Below, in pieces: positions 25,164 to 32,643 of a stretch of DNA of 64,000 nt (the first letter of the stretch is position 1; each line of letters opens with the position of its first letter). The stretch comes from Cohnella sp. CFH 77786. GTDB taxonomy: Bacteria; Bacillota; Bacilli; Paenibacillales; Paenibacillaceae. The notes below the pieces were generated by a model. It ran no database searches. It saw nothing but the letters and a program-made list of their open reading frames with translations, and was not told the DNA's origin. Position numbers and translations under genes: made by a program. The stretch is from NCBI RefSeq assembly GCF_019400745.1, contig NZ_WJIB01000008.1, forward strand, positions 248,001-312,000. The letters run 5' to 3'.

Positions 25164-25301
25164 GCGCGCACCGCCTTCCCGCTGTTTTCGTTCTAGAATG
25201 CCCGGAAAATGGCGGAAGATGCGCGCTCACCGCTCCGCATAAACGGCGGTATTTTCGGTCATGATTTGTAAACAAAAGACGAAGACAAGGAGCCATGAGC
25301 C

Positions 25302-25871
25302 GTGTCCCATTTCGACCGGCGGAGCCCGGCTCGAGCAGAGTACGGCCGATCCGGCGCCGATCTGCTCCATTTGATGGTTCAGAACGCCCGATCGCTGTAT
25401 CTGTACTGGGAGGTCGGCAGCCGGAGACGAAATCTGACCGAGCGCCACTTCGGCTGCCCTTGGGGAACGATGCCCAAAATCATCCGGCTCTACGATACGA
25501 CGTGCGTCTATTTCGACGGACATAACGCGAACGGCTATTTCGATATCGAGACAACGCCGGAAGCGGTTAACTGGTACATACATGGCGTTCAGCCGGGAAT
25601 AACGTATACGGCCGACTTCGGCACGTATTCGATCCATCGGCAATTCGTTCCGCTGCTGCGTTCGAATGTTGTCGTGACCCCCCGGGATTCGGTTCCCGAT
25701 GCGGCCGAACCGGCAGGCGGGCCGGTCAATTTCACGGCTTATGCCCAAGCGATGCGCAAGGGAGTGTACCTGTTCGATGAGTCTGCCGCCGAAGAAGAAA
25801 CCGGGGGGCGCAAGCTGCGGTTGCCTGATGCTGGTCCTCCACCTGCATCTGCCTTATATCCGCCATCATGA
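25302..25871 (+). CDS. DUF4912 domain protein
   Basis: 189 residues, starting with GTG at 25302 after AAGGAG. The DUF4912 core is visible: SLYLYWEVG, then IRLYDTTCVYFDGHNANGYF, WYIHGVQPGITYTADFG. This has the look of a beta-sandwich that binds carbohydrate or a partner protein. The family has no established function but is repeatedly found beside glycosyltransferases and branching enzymes. The C-terminal 50 residues are Pro/Ala-rich and of low complexity. It overlaps the next gene by about 95 bp in another frame, so the two are made together. Confidence 0.87.
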   Translation: MSHFDRRSPARAEYGRSGADLLHLMVQNARSLYLYWEVGSRRRNLTERHFGCPWGTMPKIIRLYDTTCVYFDGHNANGYFDIETTPEAVNWYIHGVQPGITYTADFGTYSIHRQFVPLLRSNVVVTPRDSVPDAAEPAGGPVNFTAYAQAMRKGVYLFDESAAEEETGGRKLRLPDAGPPPASALYPPS

Positions 25872-28659
25872 CCGCGACGATTACCTGGAAGAACGCTGGT
25901 TTTACGAATCGATGCTGGAGACGTACCTTCCTTTGCTGGACATGGCGGAACGGCTGGCCGGCGAATGCCCCGGCTTCCGCCTTACGCTCGGCATGACGCC
26001 GACGTTGCTTGCCATGCTGGAAGACCCCCTTATGCAGGGCAGGTTCCTGAACCATCTGGAGCGCCTGATCGAGCTGGCGGACAAGGAAACCGGCCGTCTG
26101 GCGAACGATCCGGTCTTCCTGCCGCTCGCCCGCCGGTATGCGGAGCGGTTCCGCTCCTTGCGATCCTTGTACCTCGGCATGGAGATGAAGCTGATTCCGC
26201 GTTTCGCCGACTTGCAGAGGCGCGGCTTCGCGGAAATCGTCACGTCGGCGGCTACCCACGCCTTTCTTCCGCTGTGCAAAACCGAAGAAGCGATCCGGGC
26301 GCAGATCGCCACGGCCGTCCGGGACTACGAGCGGCATTTCGGCCGGCGTCCCTCCGGCATGTGGCTGCCCGAATGCGGATATACCAGCGGAATCGACCGG
26401 ATTCTGAAGGAGCTCGGGATCTCTTATACGTTCGTGGAAGCGGCCGGCGTGCGTTACGCCTCCCCGCCCCTCCAAGAGGGCCTGATCGTCCCGCGCCTCA
26501 CGCGGCACGGAGTCGCCGTCTTTCCCCGGGACCCGGAATCCTCTCTTCAGGTGTGGAGCGCTGCGGAAGGATACCCGGGGGACGAGGATTACCGGGAATA
26601 CTACCGGGATATCGGCTGGGATTTGGGATGGGAATCCGAATCCGCGTGGGGCTACATCCGCCCTTATCTCCTGGCCGACGGCACGCGCGTCAACACCGGC
26701 ATCAAATATTACCGGATCACCGGCCGCGAGGACCGGAAGGAGCCTTACGACCCCGAGCGGGCAGCCGCCAAAGTCCGCGCGCACGCCGAACATTTCGTCC
26801 GCTGCCGCGAGCGGCAGGCTGAGGAAGCGTTGAACCGGACGGGCGGCCTCCCGCTCATCACGGCTCCCTATGATGCCGAGCTGTTCGGCCACTGGTGGCA
26901 CGAAGGCCCCGAGTGGCTGGAGACGGTCTGCCGCATGCTGAGCGGGGAGTCCTCTCGCGTCCGGCTCGTTCTGCCTTCGGAATATTTGGCCGGACAGACG
27001 ACCGTCCGGGCGGACCGGATCGAAGAATCGAGCTGGGGGCGCAACGCGTCCGCGGAAGTGTGGCTGCAGGGCGGCAACGATTGGATATACCGCTATCTGC
27101 ATCAAGCCGAGGAACGGATGATCCGCCTTGCGACCCATTACCGGGCGATGGCCGACCGGGACGCGCTTTCTCCTTGGGTTCGCCGCACACTGAACCAGGC
27201 TGCCCGGGAGTTGATGTTGGCTCAAAGCAGCGATTGGGCGTTCATCATGGACGGGGGAACGGTCGTCGAATACGCGGTGCGAAGGACGAAAGGGCATTTG
27301 GAACGGTTTGGCCGCCTTTGCGAAGCCGTCGAGCGGGACAAACCGGATCCGGCGTACCTCGCCGAACTGGAACGCGCATCGCCTCTATTCCCGGATCTCC
27401 GGTTCGAGGAATTCGCGTCCGTTCTTCCCCTCTCCCCCGTGTCGATTCTGACGGAAGCACAGTGGCTGGCCGTACAGGAACAGACACGCGGGCGAAGGAA
27501 CGTCTTCATGTTGGCCTGGGAATACCCGCCGCACAATGTCGGCGGGCTCTCCCGCTCGGTGTACGAATTCTCCAAAGCATTGGCACGCCGGGGCGAAGCG
27601 GTTCATGTCGTGACGACCGCCCATTACGGCTCGCCTTATTTCGAGCTGAGCGAAGGGGTCTGCATTCACCGGGTGCCGGTCGTCGCCTCCGGGCCGACCG
27701 ATTTCTGGGACTGGATGTTCGAAATGAACCTCGCCATGATCGATCATCTCCTGCAGTGGCTGGAGGCAGGCGGTCGCATCGATGTCGTGCACGCTCACGA
27801 TTGGATGGTCTATTATACGGCAAGCGAAATGAAAAGCAGCTTCGGACTGCCGTTTGTCGCCACCTTCCATGCGACGGAGTGGGGCCGCACCGGCGGAAGG
27901 ATCGAGAGCGAGCTGCAGCGGCGCATTCACAGGTTGGAATCCTGGATGGCTGCGGAGGCGGACCGAATCGTCGTCTGCAGCCGCCACATGGCGGATGAAA
28001 TTCGGCGGTTGTTTGAGCCCTCGGAATCGCGGATTCATATCATTCCGAACGGAATCGATATGGATGCGGGTACGGAAACGGTTGAAACCTTCGTGGTGAA
28101 GGAAGGGCCAACGGTGTTCTATGTCGGCCGGCTCGTCTTCGAGAAAGGCGTGCACGTCCTGCTGCACGCCGTGCCTCACGTTCTCGCGCAGGTGCCGGAC
28201 GCCCGATTCGTCATCGCCGGGGCGGGCCCGATGGAAGCGCAGCTGCGGGAACAAGCAGCTCCTTACGGAGACCGGGTGAAGTTTCTGGGCCATGTTGACG
28301 CTTCTGTCAAGGAAGCATGGCTGAAAGCAGCCGATGCGGCGGTCGTCCCCAGCCTGTACGAGCCGTTCGGCATCGTCGCCCTGGAAGCGATCCGTCACCG
28401 AACGCCGCTCGTCGTATCCGACACGGGCGGCCTCGCCGAGATCATCGATCACGGCGAAGACGGCTTCAAAGCGCTGCCGGGCCATGTCGATTCCCTTGTC
28501 CAGCATTTGGCGGAGACGTTGCTCAATCCCGACCGTGCCCGTTCCATGGCGGACCGCGCCTACCGGAAAACGCGGGAAATGTACGATATGCCGGTATTGG
28601 CGGAGCGCCTGTCGCGTCTCTATCCCATTCCCGATCCCAGAGGAGGTGTTTCCGTATGA
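25777..28659 (+). CDS. GH57 1,4-alpha-glucan branching enzyme fused to a GT4 glycosyltransferase
   Basis: About 960 residues with two enzymes in one chain. The first half is a GH57/DUF1957 branching enzyme: LMLVLHLHLPYIRH, nucleophile Glu199 in MWLPECGYTSG, the second catalytic Asp366 in APYDAELFGHWWHEG, and the DUF1957 region AQSSDWAFIMDGG. From about residue 575 a complete GT4 transferase follows (MLAWEYPPHNVGGLSRSVYEF, VDVVHAHDW, FYVGRLVFEKGVHVLL, EPFGIVALEA), similar to glycogen synthases. The pair could build and branch an alpha-glucan. ATG at 25777 with AAGGGAG 12 nt upstream is taken as start; the ATG at 25828 is the alternative. Its stop overlaps the next start as ATGA. Confidence 0.9.
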   Translation: MSLPPKKKPGGASCGCLMLVLHLHLPYIRHHDRDDYLEERWFYESMLETYLPLLDMAERLAGECPGFRLTLGMTPTLLAMLEDPLMQGRFLNHLERLIELADKETGRLANDPVFLPLARRYAERFRSLRSLYLGMEMKLIPRFADLQRRGFAEIVTSAATHAFLPLCKTEEAIRAQIATAVRDYERHFGRRPSGMWLPECGYTSGIDRILKELGISYTFVEAAGVRYASPPLQEGLIVPRLTRHGVAVFPRDPESSLQVWSAAEGYPGDEDYREYYRDIGWDLGWESESAWGYIRPYLLADGTRVNTGIKYYRITGREDRKEPYDPERAAAKVRAHAEHFVRCRERQAEEALNRTGGLPLITAPYDAELFGHWWHEGPEWLETVCRMLSGESSRVRLVLPSEYLAGQTTVRADRIEESSWGRNASAEVWLQGGNDWIYRYLHQAEERMIRLATHYRAMADRDALSPWVRRTLNQAARELMLAQSSDWAFIMDGGTVVEYAVRRTKGHLERFGRLCEAVERDKPDPAYLAELERASPLFPDLRFEEFASVLPLSPVSILTEAQWLAVQEQTRGRRNVFMLAWEYPPHNVGGLSRSVYEFSKALARRGEAVHVVTTAHYGSPYFELSEGVCIHRVPVVASGPTDFWDWMFEMNLAMIDHLLQWLEAGGRIDVVHAHDWMVYYTASEMKSSFGLPFVATFHATEWGRTGGRIESELQRRIHRLESWMAAEADRIVVCSRHMADEIRRLFEPSESRIHIIPNGIDMDAGTETVETFVVKEGPTVFYVGRLVFEKGVHVLLHAVPHVLAQVPDARFVIAGAGPMEAQLREQAAPYGDRVKFLGHVDASVKEAWLKAADAAVVPSLYEPFGIVALEAIRHRTPLVVSDTGGLAEIIDHGEDGFKALPGHVDSLVQHLAETLLNPDRARSMADRAYRKTREMYDMPVLAERLSRLYPIPDPRGGVSV

Positions 28660-29804
28660 AAGGCGTCATCCTGGCCGGCGGCAAAGGCACGCGGCTGCTT
28701 CCGCTCACGGGTTCGCTGCCGAAACCGATGGTTCCGCTGCTCGGCAAGCCCTGCATGGAATATACGATTTTGCTGCTGCGCAGGTATGGCATTTGCGATA
28801 TCGCGGTAACCACCCATTATCGGCCGGAAGCCCTCGAGCATTATTTCGGCGACGGCAGCCGGTTCGGGGTGCGGCTCCGTTATTTCGCGGAGACCGCTCC
28901 GCTCGGGACGGCGGGCGGCTTGAAGAACGCGCGCGCGTTCCTGGACGAGCAGTTCGTCGTCGTCAGCGGGGACGCGCTCACCGACGTCGATTTGTCCGCT
29001 TTCGTCCGCTTTCACGAGACCCGGAACTCCCCTTTGACCCTGATGCTGTCCAGGGTCGCCGAGCCATGCGCTTTCGGCATCGTGCTGACCGGTCCGGAGG
29101 GACGAATCGTCCGTTTCCTGGAGAAGCCGGCTCCGGAACAGGCGTTCAGCGACACCGTGAACACGGGGATTTATGTGATGGAGCCGGAGGTGTTGGATTG
29201 GATCCCCGAAGCGTCGGCCTACGATTTCAGCCGGCAGCTTTTTCCCGAGCTGCTGGAGAAGGGAATCCCGATCTACGGGTATACGAGCAACGCCTACTGG
29301 TCGGATATCGGCACCATCCGGCAATACGTTCGCAGCCAGTACGACATGCTGGAGGGACGCATCCGGATGGACATCCAGGCGCGGCAAATCCTACCCGGGG
29401 TATACGTCGCCGGCGGCGTCAGGCTGCAACCCGGCTGCGTCGTAGAAGGGCCGGCGTTCATCGGCGAAGGCACGAGCATCGGGACGCAAGCCCGGGTCGG
29501 TCCCTATGCGGTGATCGGCAGCGGGAACCGGATCGAACGCGGTTGTCGTTTGGAGCGCGCGATCCTGTGGGATGGCAACCGGTTGGCCGCTTACACGGAC
29601 GTCCGCGACTCCGTGCTTTGCAGCGGAATCCGGGCCGGCAGCGGCGCCCGGGTCCCGGAAGGCACCGTAATCGGGAACGGGGCGGTCATCGGCGGTCGTC
29701 CGGTTCCCCTTCCGGAGGCTCAGCAGATTCCGAAGACGGAGACGGAAGGATGGTTATATGCTGATTCCGATCGAATCGAAACAGATTCTATTCTGTTCCC
29801 ATGA
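28656..29804 (+). CDS. NDP-sugar pyrophosphorylase-like nucleotidyltransferase
   Basis: 382 residues. The nucleotidyltransferase domain opens with MKGVILAGGKGTRLLPLTGSL, then PKPMVPLLGKP, GTAGGLKNA and VVSGDALTDVDL; this is the signature that binds NTP and sugar-1-phosphate. After about residue 240 a left-handed beta-helix follows (LPGVYVAGGVRLQPGCVVEG, IGEGTSIGTQARVGPYAVIGSG), as in GDP-mannose and ADP-glucose pyrophosphorylases. The ATG overlaps the GH57-GT4 stop by 4 bp and has AGAGGAGGTG upstream. It may supply the NDP-glucose used by the GT4 domain; which nucleotide and sugar it uses is not visible. The frame extends upstream to 28317 but that part overlaps the fusion gene. Confidence 0.9.
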   Translation: MKGVILAGGKGTRLLPLTGSLPKPMVPLLGKPCMEYTILLLRRYGICDIAVTTHYRPEALEHYFGDGSRFGVRLRYFAETAPLGTAGGLKNARAFLDEQFVVVSGDALTDVDLSAFVRFHETRNSPLTLMLSRVAEPCAFGIVLTGPEGRIVRFLEKPAPEQAFSDTVNTGIYVMEPEVLDWIPEASAYDFSRQLFPELLEKGIPIYGYTSNAYWSDIGTIRQYVRSQYDMLEGRIRMDIQARQILPGVYVAGGVRLQPGCVVEGPAFIGEGTSIGTQARVGPYAVIGSGNRIERGCRLERAILWDGNRLAAYTDVRDSVLCSGIRAGSGARVPEGTVIGNGAVIGGRPVPLPEAQQIPKTETEGWLYADSDRIETDSILFP

Positions 29805-29955
29805 TGAAGGCGACGGCACCTTCCGCCTTCATTACCGGAACGGCCGGATCCAATCGCTCGGCGTTGTGGACGGGGCGAAGCTGCAGGAGATGCTCCAGGA
29901 TCAAAACCGATACGATGCGTTGATCCGGCTGATCCAGGAGGGAACGATCCCCTAA
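29758..29955 (+). CDS. Small protein of unknown function ending the alpha-glucan operon
   Basis: 65 residues: MLIPIESKQILFCSHDEGDG followed by a beta-rich stretch and an acidic helix (QEMLQDQNRYDALIRLIQEG). I do not recognise the family. AAGGATGG lies before its ATG, and it overlaps the end of the pyrophosphorylase gene by 47 bp in another frame. Its placement suggests a small accessory protein, possibly binding glucan or one of the enzymes. It could also be a chance frame, but codon use and the ribosome binding site speak for a real gene. Confidence 0.6.
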   Translation: MLIPIESKQILFCSHDEGDGTFRLHYRNGRIQSLGVVDGAKLQEMLQDQNRYDALIRLIQEGTIP

Positions 29956-29972
29956 GAAAGCCTGAACGGGAA

Positions 29973-30003
29973 AGACGCTTGCCTCTCATCGGATGCAAGC
30001 GTC
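29973..30003 (+). terminator. Weak hairpin after the alpha-glucan operon
   Basis: AGACGCTTGC pairs with GCAAGCGTCT about 20 bp past the small gene. No clear T-run follows, so termination may be partial. Confidence 0.5.
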
Positions 30004-30005
30004 TC

Positions 30006-30475
30006 CTGTTACGATTTGTCCACAAGAATTGGTGCAGCGCATCGCCGATGAGCGGCTTCTTCCCGAGTTTCACGCCGACGCGCAGCATGAAATTAACCCG
30101 CCATGAACAGCGTGTCCGCCCAGCACTGCTCCGGGATCGTTTCTTGCCGACACCGTTTGCTGAAGCACCCGATCCCCGAAACGCAATGCGTTGTTCGAGA
30201 GATAGTCCATTTTGCTCAAAATGATGTCGAGGTATTTCCGGTCGTTCGTCTGTTCGTAGAGGGTGAGCAGCATGTGCCCCATCGCGCGGGTGTTCACCGT
30301 CCACCCCGGGAGACCCGCTTCGAGATATTCCTCGTACCAATCCGCCATCCGCTCCAGATAAGACGTCTCGCCTGTCACGTGAGCCAACGATGACGTCCAC
30401 GGGACGCCAAAAGAAGCCGAAGCGAGGACTGGTTCCATTCCTCCGCCGCTCGCTCTCCCATTTATCCGCCAAAAC
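30006..30475 (-). pseudogene. Decayed GH88/GH105-type glycoside hydrolase
   Basis: Read on the minus strand, residues AMGHMLLTLYEQTNDRKYLD and ALRFGDRVLQQTVSARND match the middle of GH88-type hydrolases. The frame then slips: two bases seem missing after AACGAT, because the next frame gives PEQCWADTLFMAG. One more shift leads into FMLRVGVKLGKKPLIGDALH and QFLWTN. Together these restore the normal order NDFPEQCWADTLFMA..LRVG. Both the N-terminal third and the C-terminal end are gone. It is a clear remnant, not a small gene. Confidence 0.8.
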
Positions 30476-30538
30476 CCGTTTCAGGCCAGTCCGGGTGGAA
30501 CACCCGCTTCCGTAATATCGATTTATTGGCGTATACGC

Positions 30539-30568
30539 AAAAAAATCCCTTGCTTCGCAAGGGATTCA
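30539..30568 (-). terminator. Terminator after the tRNA-Glu/Lys/Leu cluster
   Basis: AATCCCTTGC pairs with GCAAGGGATT around a TTC loop; on the minus strand a run of T follows. It lies 13 bp past the tRNA-Leu 3' end. Confidence 0.85.
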
Positions 30569-30580
30569 TCTTCATAAGTA

Positions 30581-30666
30581 TGGTGCGGTCGAGAGGACTC
30601 GAACCTCCACGGTATTGCTACCGCCAGCCCCTCAAGCTGGTGCGTCTGCCATTCCGCCACGACCGC
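30581..30666 (-). tRNA. tRNA-Leu (anticodon GAG)
   Basis: Acceptor stem GCGGTCG/CGACCGC with encoded CCA, anticodon arm CCAGC-TTGAGGG-GCTGG giving GAG, a long variable arm and the TTCGAGTC T-loop. 86 nt. Confidence 0.95.
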
Positions 30667-30713
30667 ATATTCGATTGCCGTCCGACCCAGGCGAAGCTCC
30701 CGGATCAAAAAAC

Positions 30714-30789
30714 TGGTGAGCCATGAAGGACTCGAACCTTCGACACCCTGATTAAAAGTCAGGTGCTCTACCAACTGAGCTAATGGCTC
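30714..30789 (-). tRNA. tRNA-Lys (anticodon TTT)
   Basis: Acceptor GAGCCAT with encoded CCA, anticodon arm CCTGA-CTTTTAA-TCAGG giving TTT, T-loop GGTTCGAGTCC. 76 nt. Confidence 0.95.
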
Positions 30790-30792
30790 GCA

Positions 30793-30867
30793 TGGTGACC
30801 CGTAGGGGATTCGAACCCCTGTTACCTCCGTGAAAGGGAGGTGTCTTAACCCCTTGACCAACGGGCC
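30793..30867 (-). tRNA. tRNA-Glu (anticodon TTC)
   Basis: Acceptor GGCCCGT with encoded CCA, anticodon arm CCTCC-CTTTCAC-GGAGG giving TTC, T-loop GGTTCGAATCC. 75 nt; one G-T pair in the acceptor stem. Confidence 0.95.
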
Positions 30868-31243
30868 ATTTGCGGGTTTCCGACTCCGGTTCGTTCGGGA
30901 CCCTGTTTCAGACGACAAGGATGATTATATCTGAATCCCAGGCCCAAGGCAAGCTTTTTCTCTCACTTTTTTTCATGCAAAATCTGTAAGCGCAAACCAA
31001 AGCACAAGTAAACGAAGCCCTTTATCGGGAACGATAACAACCGGAATCGATCGCCCGCCGGGTTGTCCAGGTGAAGGCCGGCGGAATCGTCACGGATCGG
31101 GATGCGGATTTGAACGTACCGGCATACGTTCCGCCAAGCAATTCCTAGAAAGGTCTTTGCGACAGCATTCCTTGGTTGGGATACCGTCCGAATATGGCAG
31201 TTTCTCGAAACCGTATGCCGGATCCATCCCGCCGCTCAACTTG

Positions 31244-31427
31244 AGTGGGAAACCCTCCCGTTAATTTCGGTAATTTCTCGGATTTGGGATGTTTAGTGGG
31301 AAAACCTCCCACTAATATCGGTGAAAAACTTCAATTGAGGGGATATAGCCGGAATTAGTGGGAGGTTTTCCTTCTAATCACGCGCTTGTGGCCAATACGC
31401 ATAAATAGAGGGAAGTTTTCCCTTTCA
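31244..31427. repeat. Four short palindromic repeats of the AGTGGGA..TCCCACT type
   Basis: Copies at 31244-31265, 31293-31316, 31354-31378 (inverted) and 31406-31427 share the core TTAGTGGGAAAACCTCCCACTAAT with variations. Each is an imperfect palindrome, and the first two and the third are in opposite directions. They are AT-richer than the surroundings. Similar short repeats are common in Paenibacillus intergenic DNA, from memory. Confidence 0.7.
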
Positions 31428-31625
31428 TCTACTTGACTTCACGGCACCCGCCCCCTCTGAGGCACCACGATCGGAGACCTGTCGACATCAGATTCACCTG
31501 TAACGCTCATGCGTGCGGCTTAACCTGTAAGTCATAAAGTCCGCTCTGCAAGATCAACAGAGCATCAACGGGGAGCGCCAGTCCCATAAACGCCCCCCTC
31601 TCGCTCCCCGAAAACCGGATGCATA

Positions 31626-31700
31626 GAGATAGACGTTTTATAATCGGCGGTGATTCCGAAAAGGATGGCGGATTTTATAGTTTCCGAATCACTAAGAAGA
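31626..31700. repeat. Second copy of the hairpin repeat seen at 3.1 kb
   Basis: atagacgttttat..cgg.ggtgattc then aaaggatggcggat match the copy at 3099-3140. GTGATTC.GAAA pairs with TTTC.GAATCAC, so the outer hairpin is kept although the paired bases differ from the first copy. Confidence 0.65.
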
Positions 31701-31726
31701 GCCTGCCGGCGCATATACCGGACAGG
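31698..31726 (-). terminator. Terminator-like hairpin downstream of tRNA-Ser
   Basis: AGAGCCTG (with inner CCGG) pairs with CAGGCTCT. On the minus strand TTCTTAG follows. It lies about 30 bp past the tRNA-Ser end. Confidence 0.6.
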
Positions 31727-31756
31727 CTCTCTATCATGGTCACTTGTTAAGGAAAC

Positions 31757-31845
31757 TGGCGGAGAGAGAGGGATTCGAACCCTCGCGGCTGTTACACCCT
31801 AACGCTTTAGCAAAGCGCCCCCTTCGGCCTCTTGGGTACCTCTCC
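31757..31845 (-). tRNA. tRNA-Ser (anticodon GCT)
   Basis: Acceptor GGAGAGG with encoded CCA, anticodon arm GCGCT-TTGCTAA-AGCGT giving GCT, a long variable arm and T-loop GGTTCGAATCC. 89 nt. Confidence 0.93.
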
Positions 31846-31848
31846 ATA

Positions 31849-31924
31849 TGGCTCCCCGAACTGGACTCGAACCAGTGACAACACGATTAACAGTCGTGTG
31901 CTCTACCAACTGAGCTATCAGGGA
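31849..31924 (-). tRNA. tRNA-Asn (anticodon GTT)
   Basis: Acceptor TCCCTGA with encoded CCA, anticodon arm CACGA-CTGTTAA-TCGTG giving GTT, T-loop GGTTCGAGTCC. 76 nt. It lies 28 bp past the SprT gene stop. Confidence 0.95.
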
Positions 31925-31952
31925 ACAATCAAAAGTGACATTGATTAATTTA

Positions 31953-32540
31953 TCATGATCCCATAGTGAAGTCAAGCGCTGGCGTCACGTTTTTTGCTGC
32001 CAATTTTTCGAACGGAATTGCCGCCAAACGGCGGGCGCTCCCGGCGGCTCCCGGTGCCGAGCCTTCCCGTGCCGCGCTTCCGGCATCGGCTGCAAGCAGT
32101 TTGAGCCGTCCGCGGCATCTTCCGCAGGCGTACTTCCGCGGGTCCGTCTTGCGTTTGCGCGGATAAGCCTGTCCGCAATCCCGGCAGACCAGCAGGAACC
32201 GCACGGGCAGCGTACGGGCGGCTCCGGGCAGCGCTCGGCAATGCCGGGTAGCGCCGACTTGGACGAGCAGCGCCTTGAAGTCCGCGTCGCGATGCCGATA
32301 TCCCTTGCCCTGCAGGTGCAGATGGTAATGGCATAATTCGTGCTTGATGATCGCCTCGGTTTCTTCCCGTCCGTATACGGCCAATTGGTGCGGACTGATC
32401 TCGATGTTGTGGCTTTTCATGAAATACCGTCCGCCCGTCGTCCTTAGCCGCGGATTGAAGACGGCGCGATGGCGGAACGGCAGTCCGAAGGCGTCCAGGG
32501 ATACCTTCTCCACCCATTGCTGCAGCTGTTGGTCGTTCAT
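31953..32540 (-). CDS. SprT family zinc-metallopeptidase-like protein
   Basis: 195 residues. The SprT core has a zinc-type active-site motif HELCHYHLH (about residues 67-75), preceded by FNPRLRTTGGRYFMKSHNIEISP, and a C-terminal zinc ribbon with two Cys pairs (LVCRDCGQ and YACGRCRG). The last 45 residues are Ala/Gly-rich and seem an extension beyond the usual 150-residue form. The Bacillus counterpart is ydcK, which also lies beside cmpA, tex and tRNA genes. Function is not established; SprT relatives in eukaryotes cut DNA-protein crosslinks. Downstream come tRNA-Asn and tRNA-Ser. Confidence 0.92.
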   Translation of the reverse strand: MNDQQLQQWVEKVSLDAFGLPFRHRAVFNPRLRTTGGRYFMKSHNIEISPHQLAVYGREETEAIIKHELCHYHLHLQGKGYRHRDADFKALLVQVGATRHCRALPGAARTLPVRFLLVCRDCGQAYPRKRKTDPRKYACGRCRGRLKLLAADAGSAAREGSAPGAAGSARRLAAIPFEKLAAKNVTPALDFTMGS

Positions 32541-32567
32541 TTTCCCGTCTCCTCCCGCCCTTCGGCA

Positions 32568-32610
32568 CTACTTGAATTGTAGGCTGCGGTTGGGCTACAC
32601 TGTCAAGTAG
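32568..32610 (+). promoter_or_regulatory. Promoter enclosed by an inverted repeat, upstream of the 118-residue protein gene
   Basis: TTGAAT (32572-32577), an 18 bp spacer and TACACT (32596-32601) form a sigma-A-like promoter. CTACTTGA (32568-32575) and TCAAGTAG (32603-32610) form a perfect 8 bp inverted repeat that brackets it exactly, so a DNA-binding protein may control it. Confidence 0.55.
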
Positions 32611-32643
32611 TAAAAAGAAGAAGCCCGAGGAGAAAACGCCGCC

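Larger units (their letters stand above)
30868..31756. other. 0.89 kb non-coding stretch inside the tRNA cluster, rich in hairpins
   Basis: No gene is supported. It contains four short hairpin repeats (31244-31427), a long C-rich hairpin GGGGAGCG..CGCTCCCC near 31570-31607, a copy of the repeat seen near 3.1 kb (31626-31700) and a terminator-like hairpin (31698-31726). The tRNA-Glu group probably has its promoter here. Confidence 0.6.

Noticed and set aside
22407-25196. A 929-codon open frame on the plus strand
   Set aside because: It lies opposite the GH15 and glucose dehydrogenase genes, is very rich in Arg/His/Pro and shows no family motif; high G+C keeps the opposite frame open.
28317-28655. 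N-terminal extension of the pyrophosphorylase
   Set aside because: The ATG at 28656 has an ideal ribosome binding site and starts the family motif; the upstream part overlaps the fusion gene in another frame.
30523-30918. Open frame across the three tRNA genes
   Set aside because: It reads through well-formed tRNAs and has no family similarity.
31570-31607. Known structured RNA or riboswitch at the C-rich hairpin
   Set aside because: The stem is clear, but I could not match it to any known class and it has no gene directly downstream that it could control.
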